Of a stretch of DNA of 64,000 nt, positions 1 through 11,971 are shown in pieces (within the stretch, counting starts at the first letter, position 1; each line of letters starts with the position of its first letter). Made by a program: the position numbers and the translations under genes. This DNA is from Chara braunii (taxonomy: Eukaryota; Streptophyta; Charophyceae; Charales; Characeae), in the NCBI GenBank assembly GCA_003427395.1, contig BFEA01000352.1:758262-822261 (forward strand). Direction: 5' to 3'. Under the pieces are notes generated by a model, which was not told where the DNA came from, ran no database searches, and was given only the letters and a program-made list of their open reading frames with translations.

Positions 1-222
1 TGGCTGGCTGCTGGTGTGAGGAGGCGAAGTGCTGNAGGTCTGCAGAAGCACTTGGAGGAAGGAGGAGGCAGTCATAGCTAGAGGCTAGGAGCTTCTCGCC
101 CCACCTCTTGTGCTGTGTTGCAGGCTGTGGGGGAGCCATAGTCGTAACGCTGCTGCTGGATTGGGCCGTGCGGCAACGGATTTTCTTGAGTAGGAGGCCG
201 CGTCGCTGTACCCTTTGGCGGA

Positions 223-438
223 AGCGCTGCCGAATTCTTGCGGCGGCAGCGCTGGTTTTCTTGGCGGTACGGCGAAAGCGCTGCCGAATTCTTGCTGCGG
301 CAGCGCTGGTTTTCTTAACGGTACGGTGGAAGCGCTGCCGAATTCTTGAGGCGGCAGCGCTGGTTTTCTTGAAGGTACGGCGAGAGCGCTGCCGAATTTT
401 GTGGAAACAGTATTTTGCATAGGACTATGAAAAGGGGG
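223..438. repeat. 54-bp tandem repeat, four units, each with an internal hairpin
   Basis: Units begin at 223, 277, 331 and 385, exactly 54 bp apart. Each unit carries the inverted pair AGCGCTGCCG and CGGCAGCGCT separated by about 11 bp, so every unit can fold into a 10-bp stem. Because 54 is a multiple of 3, all frames stay open; the minus strand reads as an 18-residue repeat of the type EFGSAxAVPxRKPALPPQ. That openness follows from the period and does not prove coding. Confidence 0.9.
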
Positions 439-1585
439 GTTGGACGTTGCCTCAGGGACGGTACCACCGAGGTGGAAGTGCATTTTGAACTAGAGTGGGC
501 GTGAGGTCGTTAGGACGTGGTGACGTGGAAGGCGTGACGACGGGCATTGAAGCGCTGTCAAATTGCTGGGAGTGAATGAGGATGATAAGACAGGTGGTCG
601 TCACAGGGAAACGGTGTGGATCGTCTTCTAATTGACTTGGTGTGGTGATCGTCTCTTTGAGGCCGTTGTTGCATGCAACACGTGGAAGAGTTGTCAAGGT
701 CGTAGTTTTTTTCGCGGCACGTTGAACGAGGGGGATTTAAGTCCGGGGCCACCAAGTATTGCGGCACGCAAGTGGTGACCTGACTTGGTATTTGGTGGAT
801 TAAGGTGACACTGTTTTGGGAGAAAAGTGCTACGGAGACGGTGTGGGATTTGAAAGGGGGAGCACTTCTTTCAGATGGCGAACTCGCTTTTTGTTTGATA
901 AGCGGCGCTTGAGTCAGTGGTCGTACCTGAAGGAGAGAGTGGTTCGTCCTTGTGAGCAGCCGCAACGGGAGTTGTGCGGCCGATCATCTCTTGAGAAAAT
1001 ATTTGGCTTCTCGAGTGAGCCGACTGAACTTCACTCAAGGTCAGTCGAATGACTCAGATTTCCCCTCACACATGTGCACACCTGTGTGAAACCACACCTT
1101 GCTTGACCTTGTTGTTCTTAATATTCAAAGGAAAAGGCAGAGGAAGTTGTGTGAATCATGCATGTGAATGGGAAAGTCTGACTTGAATATGGGATTGTAT
1201 TGTTTTCTTTTGAACTGTTCTCTTTGCATGTTGCGCAGGTAGGTAGAAGGATGCTTGCTGTGGAGATTGACATTGACTATTNGGGATGGAGAAAAGGGTT
1301 GTCATGTTCTATCTTTCACTTGCCTGCATGACAAAAGTACTTGAATTCAGAAATGAGTAATTTCAACGGGTGTCATGAAAGAAGACTTGTGAATATAAAG
1401 AAAAANCAGTCAATTGGACTTAGNATTTTCCNAGGATTGACANATTTTATCCGGAATGACCTTCTATATCTATACCTGTCAAAGTGATTCTCATTCTCTA
1501 TCTCATTCAATTTCTTTACGTCTAAAGTTACCATGAACCGGGAAGGGATNAGAACAATTGAAAGCTACTNGCGGTGAACGCATTC
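439..1585. other. Unassigned sequence
   Basis: No convincing gene, RNA or element motif was seen. The ORFs are short and overlap on both strands. Several single N bases lie at 1282-1586, indicating collapsed gaps or ambiguous calls. Confidence 0.5.
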
Positions 1586-1587
1586 NT

Positions 1588-1800
1588 TTTTCTCTAGGAA
1601 GCATCCAAGGCGGGGGTTCGTATGTTTTCGGAGTCAGCCCTGTTATNGACTTGAAGTGGACCCGACTTGTCGGGGGTGGTACTTTGCCGACTCGGTGGTG
1701 ACGGCCCAATCTCTGAGATCTGAGTCTTCGGGCTCAGGCGAGGGGAAGGAGTATCCACAGACCACTTCCTAGAGGAAGTGGCATGCGACGCTTCAAGCAA
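1588..1800 (+). repeat. 210-bp dispersed repeat, copy 1
   Basis: This block, from a TCTAGGAAGCATCC start to the segment AAGTGGCATGCGACG, is closely related in order and sequence to 19885-20092. Shared segments include GCATCCAAG, TTTTCGGAGT/CTTTCGGAGT, GACTTGTCG, GGGTGGTACTTTG and AGTATCCACA. Copy 2 is more AT-rich and differs from this copy largely by C-to-T and G-to-A changes. The two copies lie on either side of the AT-rich Helitron block and in the same orientation. Function unknown; it is not a recognisable tRNA, snRNA or LTR. Confidence 0.8.
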
Positions 1801-3326
1801 TGCCCTTGATCAAGAATCATTCGCGAAGCAACCTGTCATCCAGGAGGATTGAGAATGTATGGAGGTCGGGGTATGCGTGTTTAATCATAGGTCGACATTA
1901 GTTGGAATGAATAACTTTGGCAGCACGTCTCATCAAGTCAAAATTCAGGCAGCCTGACTACCTTGTCGGCTGCATCAATGTTATTATCGATAGCCAACTT
2001 CTCGCTGACGATTGTATGATTGTTTTATGGAATTCGACCCGGGGTGGTCGGATTATTTTTGACATTATGTTGTAAGATATACTATGTAATGATTCTGATT
2101 CTTTCAGTTATCATTTCAGATTGGGCATGTTCCTGTCGACTATGGTCGACTATTTTTTGTGAAATTATGTGTGTTTGTTATAACTTTCTTTTGATTGTGC
2201 GTCTAAGGGACTAGGATTGATTTTGTGGTTTCACATTTGGTTGAGACCGTCATAGCCGACCGGTGTCCACTTCGTACTTAGGAGATCAGTGCCCTAAGAA
2301 ATGCACGATGTTCGGGTCCACTTGGCGTTAACCAACGTATCTATACTACGGCGAGCGAGCAAACGCCCTCGGCTGACCTAACTCTGCAATTGCATCTAAA
2401 AGCTTTTGCATGTGGGTCGGTAGCTCGGTAGGGATACGCCCCTAAGGGAGGTGACAGCCCCTTAGGGAAGCAAGCTAATGCCCCGTGGGAACCTATCCTG
2501 TCGTAGGGGACCGTGGGATGTATTACTGGCGCACCCGGCTAGGGCGGCGAAGGAGCGATGCAACCACGTCCGTCTCGGCGGTTCGTGGGATATTGTACGT
2601 CGTTCCTAAGTTGTCTCTGATTTAGTTTTGTTTTACTCCTGCGTGACATGGCCGGGAGGGCCCTCGTTCACGTGAGGGCCGATGCGCTCGACAGCGCTTG
2701 AGAGGAAAAAAGAAAGGGAAGAAGTAATAGCGCGAAGCAAGGGGGAAACATAAGACGAGGAAGAGAGAAAAGAGGAGGGGAAGAAGGGAAAAGGGACGAG
2801 TCATCTAGGCGTAAGATCACAAATTTTGTGAGTGTACATTGGAATTCTTCTGACGAATTATCCCGACGGCGACAACTACTACAAAGGAGCAGGAGAAAAA
2901 ATTGGTAAATTTCAAATTCTACAAAGCAGCGCAAGACTCGCGACCAACCCCTTCCCCTCCCCCCCCGTCCACCCTCCCCTCTCGTCAGCCACAGGCGCTT
3001 CAGATCGTTACCAGGTCGTCTGATCCTCCAACGATGCGCAACATCGATGTGTTGAGACCAATCCACTTCCAGTAGGCACACGTACTGCCCGATTCAGGTT
3101 CCGCCACGTGTCCAACGATTGCTTCAGCCACGTGTCACCGAGATCCAAATTTAGCGAAGTGTAGAAAACGATCCTGTCTTGGAGATGTACGAAGCAATAT
3201 CGCGTCAGCGGCGTACATAGCGATGCAGCCTCGGCGGTTCGAGAAACGACCGAGCTTCACCCACGTGTCAAACGATTCAACCTCGAGCGACACGTGGAAC
3301 AAAGGAGCACCCGGTCCAGCAAACTA
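1801..3326. other. Unassigned sequence
   Basis: Mixed-composition DNA with no gene supported. A short motif, GCGATGCA followed by CTCGGCGGTTCG, recurs near 2555 and 3220, hinting at an old repeat. 2700-2800 is purine-rich. Confidence 0.45.
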
Positions 3327-3437
3327 CTACCGTCTTTCGCCGAACAGAACGCACCCTGATAATGAATGTACGCAAGCTATATCTTAGGTTATTTACAGCC
3401 AAAATGAGAGTGCGTTGTGTTCGGTGGAAGACGGTAG
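3327..3437. mobile_element. Hairpin MITE-like element (family H1), imperfect copy
   Basis: The left arm CTACCGTCTTTCGCCGAAC at 3327 is matched in reverse complement by GTTCGGTGGAAGACGGTAG ending at 3437, around a spacer of about 50 bp. The arm sequence aligns with the perfect hairpin at 28889-28991 (shared CTTCCxCCGAAxACAACG, then TCATT and GCTGTA). There is no coding capacity. A non-autonomous foldback/MITE is the natural reading; no target-site duplication was established. Confidence 0.65.
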
Positions 3438-3855
3438 CGAACCTCTGCGCGACAAAGCAATCCTCAAGCTTCGGGAAATCCTTTGCAGACTCAGAGCAGG
3501 TGTTGTCCATGAAGTTAACGACGCATGCAAGCAAGCGGCGGAGGCGAACGACAGCGGAAAGAGAAGGAAGAGGAGGGGTGGGAGGAGGAGGAGGAGGAGT
3601 CGTTGAAGGAGGCGGGGGAGGAGCATTAGGAGGAGCAGGAGGAGGAGGGCATTGCCCTTTGTTGCATGCTCGTGTGGATGATAGTGCCTTCGGGGATTGC
3701 CCAGTGAGGAGAGGTAATATTAATGAGGGCATGCATGGGCATGTGGAAACGTGTACGGAACGTCGTGTCGAGGGAAGGGAGGGACTGACCGGGCCAGGTG
3801 TGCATGCGTGGCAGGCGTGGAAGGGAGTGCAGTGGTAGGCGGGGCAATGGAAGCC
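3438..3855. other. Purine-rich low-complexity DNA
   Basis: GGA/GGAGG-rich tract around 3565-3650. Long overlapping ORFs on both strands are proline-rich or glycine-rich translations of this composition and are not taken as genes. Confidence 0.5.
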
Positions 3856-4195
3856 ATTGCATGCAGGCGCTGGCATGAAGCGAAGCCATTGCATGCAAGC
3901 GCTGGCATGACAATGGCGGACGCAGAGGGGAGGTTGTCTGTGGGACTGTCGTTGTGGGGTAGTGAATGGAAGATTGCTATTGCATGCAGGCGCTGGCGTG
4001 ATAGAGGGGGAGCTATCGGTGCGATTGTGGTGGTAGGCGCTGGCATGAGAGGAAGCTATTGTATGCAGGCGGTGGCATGAGGGGAAGCTAATAGAAGGTC
4101 GCTATTGTATGCAGGCGCTGGCATAACAATGGCGGAAGCGGAGGGGGGGCTGTCGATGGGATTGTTATTGTGGTGCAATGAATGGAAGTGTCTTC
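3856..4195. repeat. Irregular tandem repeat with core GCAGGCGCTGGCATGA
   Basis: The core GCAGGCGCTGGCATGA (with small variants) occurs about six times between 3860 and 4127, usually preceded by ATTGCAT or ATTGTAT. A longer unit beginning ACAATGGCGGA near 3909 recurs near 4127 followed by a matching GTAGTGAATGGAAG / GCAATGAATGGAAG stretch. Spacing is irregular, so this is a decayed minisatellite, not a CRISPR-type array. Confidence 0.75.
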
Positions 4196-4620
4196 TTTTC
4201 TTCATGCCTTCTTCTTCTACCTTCCATATTCTCTTCATTCTTCATTCCTCCTCCATCCATGTCCTCCATGTTGTCCCTCTCCTCCTCTTCTTCGACGTCT
4301 TCGTCTTTTTTCGAACTCCATATTCTTCTTTTCCTCTTCGTCCTCATCCTCCTCATTCTATCGGCAATTCCGGAAGCTGCGTCGCAGGCCTTGGCGTATG
4401 AATGTCGTTCCCGACCTCCATCTCTACGTCGATGTCGACATCGACATCAAGAGATGTCGATCGCCGTCAGTGACCGGACTGGATGACGGCGTCCCGCGCG
4501 TTGATGATCGCTTATCGATCTCAATGTCGACCTCCACCTCAATCTCGACTTCGATCTCGGTGTTGATCGGGAGCTTAAGCTCGATGTCGCCCTCGAGATC
4601 TCAATCGAGATCGTGATGAA
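4196..4620. repeat. TTC-rich tract followed by degenerate hexamer tract
   Basis: 4196-4360 is dominated by CTTCTTC/TCCTCC. 4420-4615 is a degenerate period-6 tract built on TCGATC, TCGACC and TCGATG. No gene is supported. Confidence 0.6.
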
Positions 4621-4679
4621 TCACAAGGGAGGACGCAGACCATGTCTAATGTTTGTCGCCTCACGATCTTGGATGATTG

Positions 4680-5620
4680 ATTGGATATGATGAAATGGAT
4701 TGGATTAGGACTGTGCATGATTCAGATTTGATTGAATTTGATTATTTAATCGAATTCTGCAGATTGATTGGTTATCGATAGATGTGATCAGATGGTTGAT
4801 TGGGTTATCAAAATCATGCTTAGTCATAATCGAATCCAATCTATCGTATTTAATCCAATCTATCCTTTTGACCAGGTAAGTTAGATGCATACTGGCACTA
4901 TTTGGACTTAAAGTTAAATGCATACTGGCGCTATTTAGACTTATCGTGAATCGAAAAGGGCAGGCCCTACGAGGTTCTCGCCAAAAACAATACCGTATTG
5001 GATTTTTTTTTTCTCAAATTAGGTGAACGTGTCGAACTTAGAGCAACAGCGAACCGGTTTGAAATTTCGAAGAAGCTTCCTGGACCGACAGATTGGAATT
5101 GCATGTTTTTTTTATCAAATTAGGTGAACGCGTCGAAGTTATCATGCGTCCAAACTGTTAAATCATTCTATCCAAAATGGTCATCATTTATCCCAACCTA
5201 TATACAAGATGTCTAAAATGCTCATCGTTTATCTCAATCTAAATCTGATATGTCCAAAATGCTCATCGTTTATCCCAACCTAAATTTGATATATGTAAAT
5301 TGTTCATCACTTATCCCAACCTATATCGGTTGTCCAAATCGGTTGTGATCATGTATTAAATAGAAAAATCGAACTGATCAATTCGGTTTGATGATTGTCC
5401 AATTAAATTTTCGTTTGTCCAAATCGTTTCACCTTCATCCTAAGTTATCTGGTCAAAGCCGTATTATATCCAATCGATCATCTAATTAAGATGTATGAAA
5501 TTTGATCAATCTGTCGAATCTGGTAAATCTATCAGATCCAATCAAATCTCATCATCTCCAAATAATACACACTCAATCCTATCCAATGTAATCCATTCCA
5601 TCTTAGCATTACGCATCACC
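4680..5620. repeat. AT-rich region with about 41-bp tandem repeats
   Basis: GATTGATT-like and AATCCAATC words dominate. At 5168-5340 there are four units of about 41 bp with the core AAATGCTCATCGTTTATC and CAACCTAAAT. Two shorter duplications are visible: TAAATGCATACTGGCGCTAT near 4880 and 4915, and CAAATTAGGTGAACG near 5017 and 5117. No gene is seen. Confidence 0.6.
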
Positions 5621-5837
5621 TTGTTTTGTTGGAAGTCATAATGGGATATCTCTCCTAAGTACTGGAGATGCGCAGAAATCACATTGAATCGCTAGTGAGA
5701 CTCGACCCCTGGTGAAGAACAGTTCTACGTTTTTTTTTGTTTTTTTTTCCTTTTTTTTAATAAAAAAAAAAAATACTCATGCGTACAACACCACGCTTTG
5801 CATAATCATTTGAGCATAAGTGAACATGATGACACTC

Positions 5838-5920
5838 ATTATGAATACATAGAAGCTATATTTCCGGTCTGATACAGTCAAGATGAAAGTGCGGCGTTAT
5901 GTTTGGGGAAAGAGATGAAC
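5838..5920. mobile_element. Partial H1 hairpin MITE-like copy
   Basis: The segment from GAATACATAGAAGCTATAT to GCGTTATGTTTGGGGAAAG follows the same order of words as 3363-3430 (AAGCTATAT, then ACAG-CAAGATGA/CAAAATGA, then AGTGCG). Only half of the element is recognisable. Older and more diverged than the copies at 3327 and 28889. Confidence 0.45.
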
Positions 5921-6097
5921 ACGAAAAGAGAAGAAGTTGAGTCAGCTGATTTTTAGCGGGGGGGAGAGAAAGGTGACACATTATTGTTGTTATTGTTCTT
6001 GTTGTTATTGTTGTTGTTTTTTTTTTTTTTTTTTTTTACAAATAAAGATTCGATTCTATTTGTAGTGTTATTGTTTTCGACAAACCGATTCTGAGGA

Positions 6098-6190
6098 TAT
6101 TCAAGGTCTCAAACCAAAACAAGACAGTCGGCGAGTACCAAAATATCACACTCGATTATTCAAGATCTGAGTCCGACAGGCGTCTGGGGG
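6098..6190 (+). repeat. Approx. 93-bp direct repeat, copy 1
   Basis: Shares CGGCGAGTACCAAAA, GATCACA-like, TCGATTATTCAAG and TCTGA-TCCGAC with 6492-6583 in the same order and orientation. The copies are separated by an ATT microsatellite. Confidence 0.8.
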
Positions 6191-6328
6191 ACAGTTGTCT
6201 TGGTTCTTTGTTGGCGTAGTATCAGGTACAGTTGTACTTTATGGATTGTGTCTGGCTTCCTAACACTCAGAAAAATTTTTGCAAACTGAAGGTTGTCATT
6301 CCGCCAATGTCCAAGTTTCTTACCTTAT

Positions 6329-6452
6329 AATTATTATTATTATTATTATTATTACTATTATTATTCTATTTATTATTATTATTATTATTACTATTATTAT
6401 TCTATTTATTAATATTATTATTATTACTATCATTACTATTATTATTATTTAA
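6329..6452. repeat. (ATT)n microsatellite
   Basis: Nearly pure TTA/ATT with occasional interruptions. Confidence 0.95.
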
Positions 6453-6491
6453 AGAACTTTGCACGACGCAGACGTGAAAAAATATTTTTTC

Positions 6492-6583
6492 TTGGGCTAA
6501 GGTCTGAGACCAAACCATGACAGCCGGCGAGTACCAAAAGATCACAGTCGATTATTCAAGTTCTGAATCCGACGGGCGCCCGA
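6492..6583 (+). repeat. Approx. 93-bp direct repeat, copy 2
   Basis: Second copy of 6098-6190, see that entry. Confidence 0.8.
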
Positions 6584-6957
6584 AGAAAAACCATATCTCA
6601 GAGGCAAGAAATACATTCCACAGTCAAAAATTGTGACTCATAGACCAAAGGACCAATATACTGAGAAAGGTCAGAAACGAACGAGGTCTCAACATTCTGA
6701 AGCAAACAGACAAACGAACATGCAATGACACAGCAGCACAAACACACAAAGGCACAGACACGCAGAGACAATACGAAGACAGAGACACAAAGAAACACAT
6801 AAATATATAGGAAAATACATATGTATATATAGAGAGAAAAAGAGAAAGAGAAATTTACTTAATCACCTTGGATCTTCAGCGCTACAGGTCGGGCAACCAC
6901 TCCCAGAACACAGCCCACCCTTAGGTTAAGTGTATTACACCGGAAAGGTAGATAGTA

Positions 6958-7004
6958 TACGTTTATTACTATTATTAGCAGTAGTATTACTATTGTTGTG
7001 TTAC

Positions 7005-7050
<46 letters not shown>

Positions 7051-7054
7051 TTCT
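6958..7054. repeat. (ATT)n microsatellite
   Basis: Runs of TTA/ATT. ORFs of poly-Asn or poly-Tyr here are translations of the repeat. Confidence 0.95.
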
Positions 7055-7953
7055 TTTATTATCAAAACGATTAACTCTTACATGCCTTGCCAACTTACCA
7101 TCTGAAAAGGCGTAAGCTTGTGAGATGCTTTAGGCAATACCCATCATCATCTGCCTGACTTGCCTAACGATACTCCCATCGTTCAGGTGAGCGAAGTTGG
7201 TAGAAACACCGGATAAAACATAGAAATATGAACTTCTACACTTCTTCGTTTGCTTGAGTTCATGTGGTATGAAATGTGTATATGTATGTGTGTGTGTGTA
7301 TGTGTGTGAGAAAACAATGAAAAATTTTTCATCTACAAAATAAACAATGCACCAGTCAGTGGTCAATCTCGCGGAAGACTCCATAATATTATCATTGATA
7401 GGATTAGCAAAATCGTATATGTCTACATCTTTACATGGTAATGGTCCCATATATTCGAAATTCACAGTGACTGTCAATCAGTGTGATTGTGAACTTCGAA
7501 ATTATCGGGACAATGAACTATGCCACATGCTGTCCAACGACGACTGTAAGAAAACAGAAAAAGAAAGAGAGAGAGAAAGAAATAAAAAGAGAGGGGGGGG
7601 GGAAAAATAAAAAAATAAATAATAATAATAATAATAATAAAACACTAAAAGACTCTAATAGATGTTAGTGCCGCATCATCTTAGATCCAACATATCAACA
7701 ACATGAGCTTAGCTGTGAACCAAAATGTTGCGACTTCCTTCTTTTTTTATCATCCTCCGTATTAATCATCTTGATTAATACATCTTTGTTCTAAGAAATT
7801 CACCCTCAACTATTTTATCATTATTCATATTTGAGAAGAACCATATATATAATATCAAAACTAATGAATGAATTTATATAAATTTATATAGTTATACATA
7901 CTCATTTAGTTTCTATACATCTTTGGTGTATTGTTTATATTTTTATTGTTTCC
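7055..7953. other. Unassigned AT-leaning DNA leading into the AT-rich block
   Basis: Contains a short TG/GTAT tract (7275-7310), a GA-rich tract with a G run near 7570-7605 and AAT repeats at 7617-7640. No gene supported. Base composition becomes strongly AT-rich from about 7.7 kb. Confidence 0.5.
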
Positions 7954-9024
7954 ATGAAAACGCGGAAAAATTTGATTTCATACTCAGAGGTTCCCAGACA
8001 ACGCAAGTTACGATTTCTAAAATTTGATTCGAAACTCAAGCTTGGATCTTCCTTTAAGCCAGGAGAAAGACATATTCGATTTTATCCTTCAGCAGAGGCA
8101 CCACTTTTTGACCCCGTGCTTCGTAACTTTCATCCTTGAAATGTTAACACTCCGTCAAATATGTTGATACAATTGCGAAACATTCTGCCTGGATTTTTCG
8201 TTGTCTTTTCACGAATAGGTTATAGCATTATCAATAATCCGATAGTTGCACTATCTTTGGATGACTTCTTTGTCATCGATCCGTTCCGCGAAATTTTAAT
8301 ACCATTCTCACTTTTTGTTCTTCATTATAATTCAATTGGAGTTACAAGAGCACAATATACATATCACTTTAAATATAATTTCATCCCTAACAACGGTCAT
8401 CTCTTCGAATTCCTACGATATTCTGGATTATTGACATTTCATTCAGATGAAAGGGCATTTCATGTCATTGAACATGATGTTGTTGTACGCGTATTATCGC
8501 ATTCATATTTCTCTTATAGTATCCTTTCTTTGATTACTTTAAATGGACATCCATTACATTCTTTATCTTATGGGGCAACAAAAATGTACGATGAAAATGT
8601 TGCATAACATGTAAGAGTTAATCGTACTAATTTCAGAGTTGCTTTCTATTCATTTACACTTTGTTTATATACATTCATTACTCTTGTATCAACAAATTTA
8701 TCTCGTTTCAGAGGAATTGCTTTGAGACAGTTTTTCGTAAACTATTCTTATGATTCCGTTATATTAAATTCACTTTTTAACCTAAGTCGGCATCTATTAT
8801 TTGCTTTTGCTCACAACGAAAACAACAATCCTGCCTTTATTGCTGAATGGTTCCTTTGGGGACCCGATCTATGGTTTTATTACGTAGTCAACCGTCTTAC
8901 TAATTGTCCTGCATTCTATTCATATTTTTCTACTCATCCTATTCATCAACCATTGCCATTTACCCTTCGATGTGTTTTCAGAATTAATCATGATGTAAAT
9001 GATTCGGCGATTCTCACAGTTTAA
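7954..9024 (+). pseudogene. Unrecognised gene 'A', copy 1 (Helitron-associated), broken
   Basis: I do not recognise this family. One frame reads through about 357 codons with only two internal stops, TGA at 8137-8139 and TAA at 8605-8607. The conserved core is LDDFFVIDPFR (near 8254), then TPFSLF-type, HYN and VTRxQYTYH, then LxSLIT, and near the end NNPxFxAxWF and a GPxxWFYY motif. The same order of motifs occurs in copy 2 at 17623, so selection once acted on this reading frame. No signal peptide, membrane span or metal-binding cluster is obvious. AT-rich codon use matches the Helitron. The ATG at 7954 is the first in frame, but copy 2 only aligns from about GERHIRFYPSAEA onward. It could be a remnant of a tandem upstream Helitron unit. 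Confidence 0.7.
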
Positions 9025-10389
9025 TCATCAAGAAGAGGTTAAATCATATTTTCAAACATTTCATTCATTCATTCATCAACTATTGACAGCTAAGCAATTT
9101 CAATATGCTCTTATAATAAGTATCAATGTAAATAATTTAAAACCTTACTTAGTTCAATTCGCTATAGAAAATACATCAATAGCCGTAAAAGATAGAAACA
9201 TTTGTTACATATACATTAGATAGACTATCGAGTTAGTAAAAAAAATTTAGTACAAAGGAATTTACAATATATAGATAGAACATATCATAGTTTTACAATT
9301 TTTTAACAATTTATTTAGCAATATTCATTTTTTAGTATACATTTTGAGCTAAATTTTTAAATTTCTGTAAACGATGTTTATATAAGTAATACATACATTT
9401 TCCTGGATATAAAATAATAAATAGTATTTTAACTTTTTAAATAAGTTTCATAAATTTGTTATTATAATGACAACTTACAATTTGTACATCATTTCAATTC
9501 TTAATATTTCTTTTTTATTATTATCATATTGTTTTTATTTTTTTTTGGAAAAATAAATTATTATTTATTTATTTTTTTACTTTTTGAACATTCAAATTTG
9601 AGAATGCTTCGTCTAAATTATACAATACAAAAAAATTATTTATAATTCTTCATTTCAAAAAAAAAAAAATCACTGATTGTTTTAATTATATCTATTCGTG
9701 CTTTTTTTTTTTTTACTTTGATTTTGTTTATTTTTTAAAAATAAAATAACAAAGCCTCATTTTCAAAAATATATATCTGTATACATATGGAAGTTCATCT
9801 CCAATCTAGGCAACAAAAATGCCTCAAAATTACTCACCCGACAAAAAAAAAAAAAAAAAAAAAAAACATTAAAATATATATTGATTTATAATTTACAATC
9901 CAAATAATTAATAACAATACGATAGAAGAAAAAATAATTTATACTTACTATAAGGTTTATTTTAATCGTATTTGTTTTGGTAAGAATTTAATTTTTAAAA
10001 AAGAAACAAAAAATAAAATAAAAATAATAATAATAAAAAAAACAATATAAACCTCGTGCATTCTCTAATTGTTTAAAAAAATATATTTTAATAATTTAAC
10101 AACTATTTTGTTCTACTCATATTATTCGACTTTCTCTCGCCCACCATCTCACAATATTTTTTATTTTCTATACATATTATATTTTCATACGAATGACTTA
10201 AAACATATATATATATATATATAAATCAATTAATATGCAACTTTTTATTATTTACATATCTTTAATAATTAAAAAAAATTGAATCTAAATTTTTATTATT
10301 TGTAAATTATCTTTTTTTCTAATTACGATATGAGCATAATTTATTTTTCGAAAACACTGTATTAAAATAGAAAAACAAATAAAAAACAA
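9025..10389. other. AT-rich non-coding DNA
   Basis: Very AT-rich with long A and T runs (for example A-run at 9842-9865) and short AT dinucleotide runs. One short ORF at 8999-9223 overlaps the end of gene A and is unrecognised. No promoter or terminator could be assigned. Confidence 0.5.
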
Positions 10390-11028
10390 GAAACATAAAA
10401 AAAACGAGAAATACTATTAGCAAAACGACATACGACAACTCGTCTACGTCAACTTAATGAAAGCAAAGAAACTCGCGAAAGACGCTTAGCATATGACGCT
10501 GCTTGACATAGACAAGCAAAATTAAAAAAACAAAAAACACGAATTCAATATTACCAAGTATTACTTCATTCAATACATTCCTTCAACAATATAATCATCA
10601 TGATAATAAAGGAAAACAAACACAAAGTAAAAATACATTTCTATGCAACTCCGTAAAAAAACCTTTACGAATGAAACAATTAGCTCGTCAAAAAAACTTC
10701 TACGCATACAAATAATAGAAACAAATATATTAACAAATGTACAATCAACAAACATGACATCATCAAATAATACTCCAAAGATATCTCAAACGACTACAAA
10801 TTTCAATAAACCAGTCAAACACGTACGTCAAAAAACTCTTGCACGTACAAGCAATCACCAAACGAAAAATACTGCTTGCTCATCATTTATATCTTCAATT
10901 TCACAAATGACTACAAATTTTAATAAACCAATCAAACATATACGCTTAAAAACCTTTGCACGTACAGGCAATCATCAAACAAACAACAATGTTTCTTCAT
11001 TGTTTATATCTTCAATCTCACATTAAAA
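10390..11028 (+). pseudogene. Helitron protein, basic N-terminal region with 39-residue repeat
   Basis: At about 10410 the translation has the arginine/glutamine-rich pattern RLRQLNES-ETRERRLAYDA, then TGA, then HRQAK. This resembles the basic 'RxRQ...RLxRDAxxxRQ' leader common upstream of Helitron Rep domains. Downstream, in another frame, 10785-10901 and 10902-11018 are two tandem 117-bp units, each encoding a 39-residue repeat with core TTNFNKPVKHVRQKTLAR. No enzymatic motif is present. The region probably served nucleic-acid binding, which is inference from composition. Frames change at least once between these parts. Confidence 0.6.
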
Positions 11029-11080
11029 AAAAATTGAAATCTCTAAAACCATAATTCAAAAATTAAATCCTACACAATTA

Positions 11081-11970
11081 GTAGAAAATACATGTTGTGT
11101 TTGTGATGAACTAGTATTACAAATTGATATTCACAAATATTCACCATATGAACCAAATATTATAAATTGCATGCAAAAATATTTACAAAATTTTAAACCA
11201 CCATTACATCCTGATCTTATCAAATACTACGATTACAGTGATTTAGGTCCATTATTGAAAAATATTATGTTATCTGGAAATGGTATAAAAATTGAAAAAA
11301 AACAAGGACATTACAATCAACATATGCAACGAATGTAATAATGCACTTTTCAATTCACGACGACAAACACATTTACCAAAATTTGCAATTGCAAATCATT
11401 TTTTCATTTGTAGATTACCACAATCTTTACAAGCAGCTACTTGGACTGAGCTACTCACGAAAATTTTAACAAATATACTTGCACAAACAATAATCATGCG
11501 CGGAGGACGACATCGTTCGATACGTTCTCATTTACTTGTGTTTGGAGCAATTTCAGGTTCCGCTGCTACTTTACTACCTAAATCGATAACAAAAGATACA
11601 TTTTATCAAATCATTTTAGCAGACTTTTTCACTGATACACAACTCGCACGATTCAAAAAACTACATCGTATATGACATTCGATAGTGGAAGAATTGCTCA
11701 AATTTTACCTTACGAATAATGATTTTTATTCGCACCTAAAATAAAAAAATAAAAAACTCGATACTATTTCTAATTATAATCCGATGTATATTCTAAATAA
11801 TATAATCGAAGATCTTTCATCCGATACTGCTTACGCTAATGAACTAGATGATGAACAAGATGGTTTAAATGCACCTAAAAAAATTTGCAATGAAAACACA
11901 TATATTGAAAAAACCGTTCCTTTTTCACACGAAAATGCACGAACAGATTTGTTGAATAATTATCAAAAAT
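11081..11970 (+). pseudogene. DUF6570-like domain of Helitron protein
   Basis: The reading VENTCCVCDE (11081) followed about 75 codons later by NICNECNNAL gives two CxxC pairs, then LPKFAIAN and, downstream, MRGGRHRSIRSHLLVFG. This Cys-pair, 'P..A.AN', 'RG..I.F' order is that of DUF6570, a domain regularly found N-terminal to Helitron Rep domains in plants and fungi. The two halves are in frames offset by one base, with the shift at the A8 run 11295-11302. In-frame TGA at 11673 and TAA at 11742 lie in the segment before MYILNNIIEDL. Likely role: structural or zinc-binding part of the transposase. Confidence 0.75.
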
Positions 11971-11971
11971 A

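Noticed and set aside
3860-4130. Spaced repeats resembling a CRISPR array
   Set aside because: Spacing is irregular, repeats are embedded in longer duplications and the context is eukaryotic.
6859-7115. Poly-Asn / poly-Tyr ORFs
   Set aside because: Translation of the ATT microsatellite.
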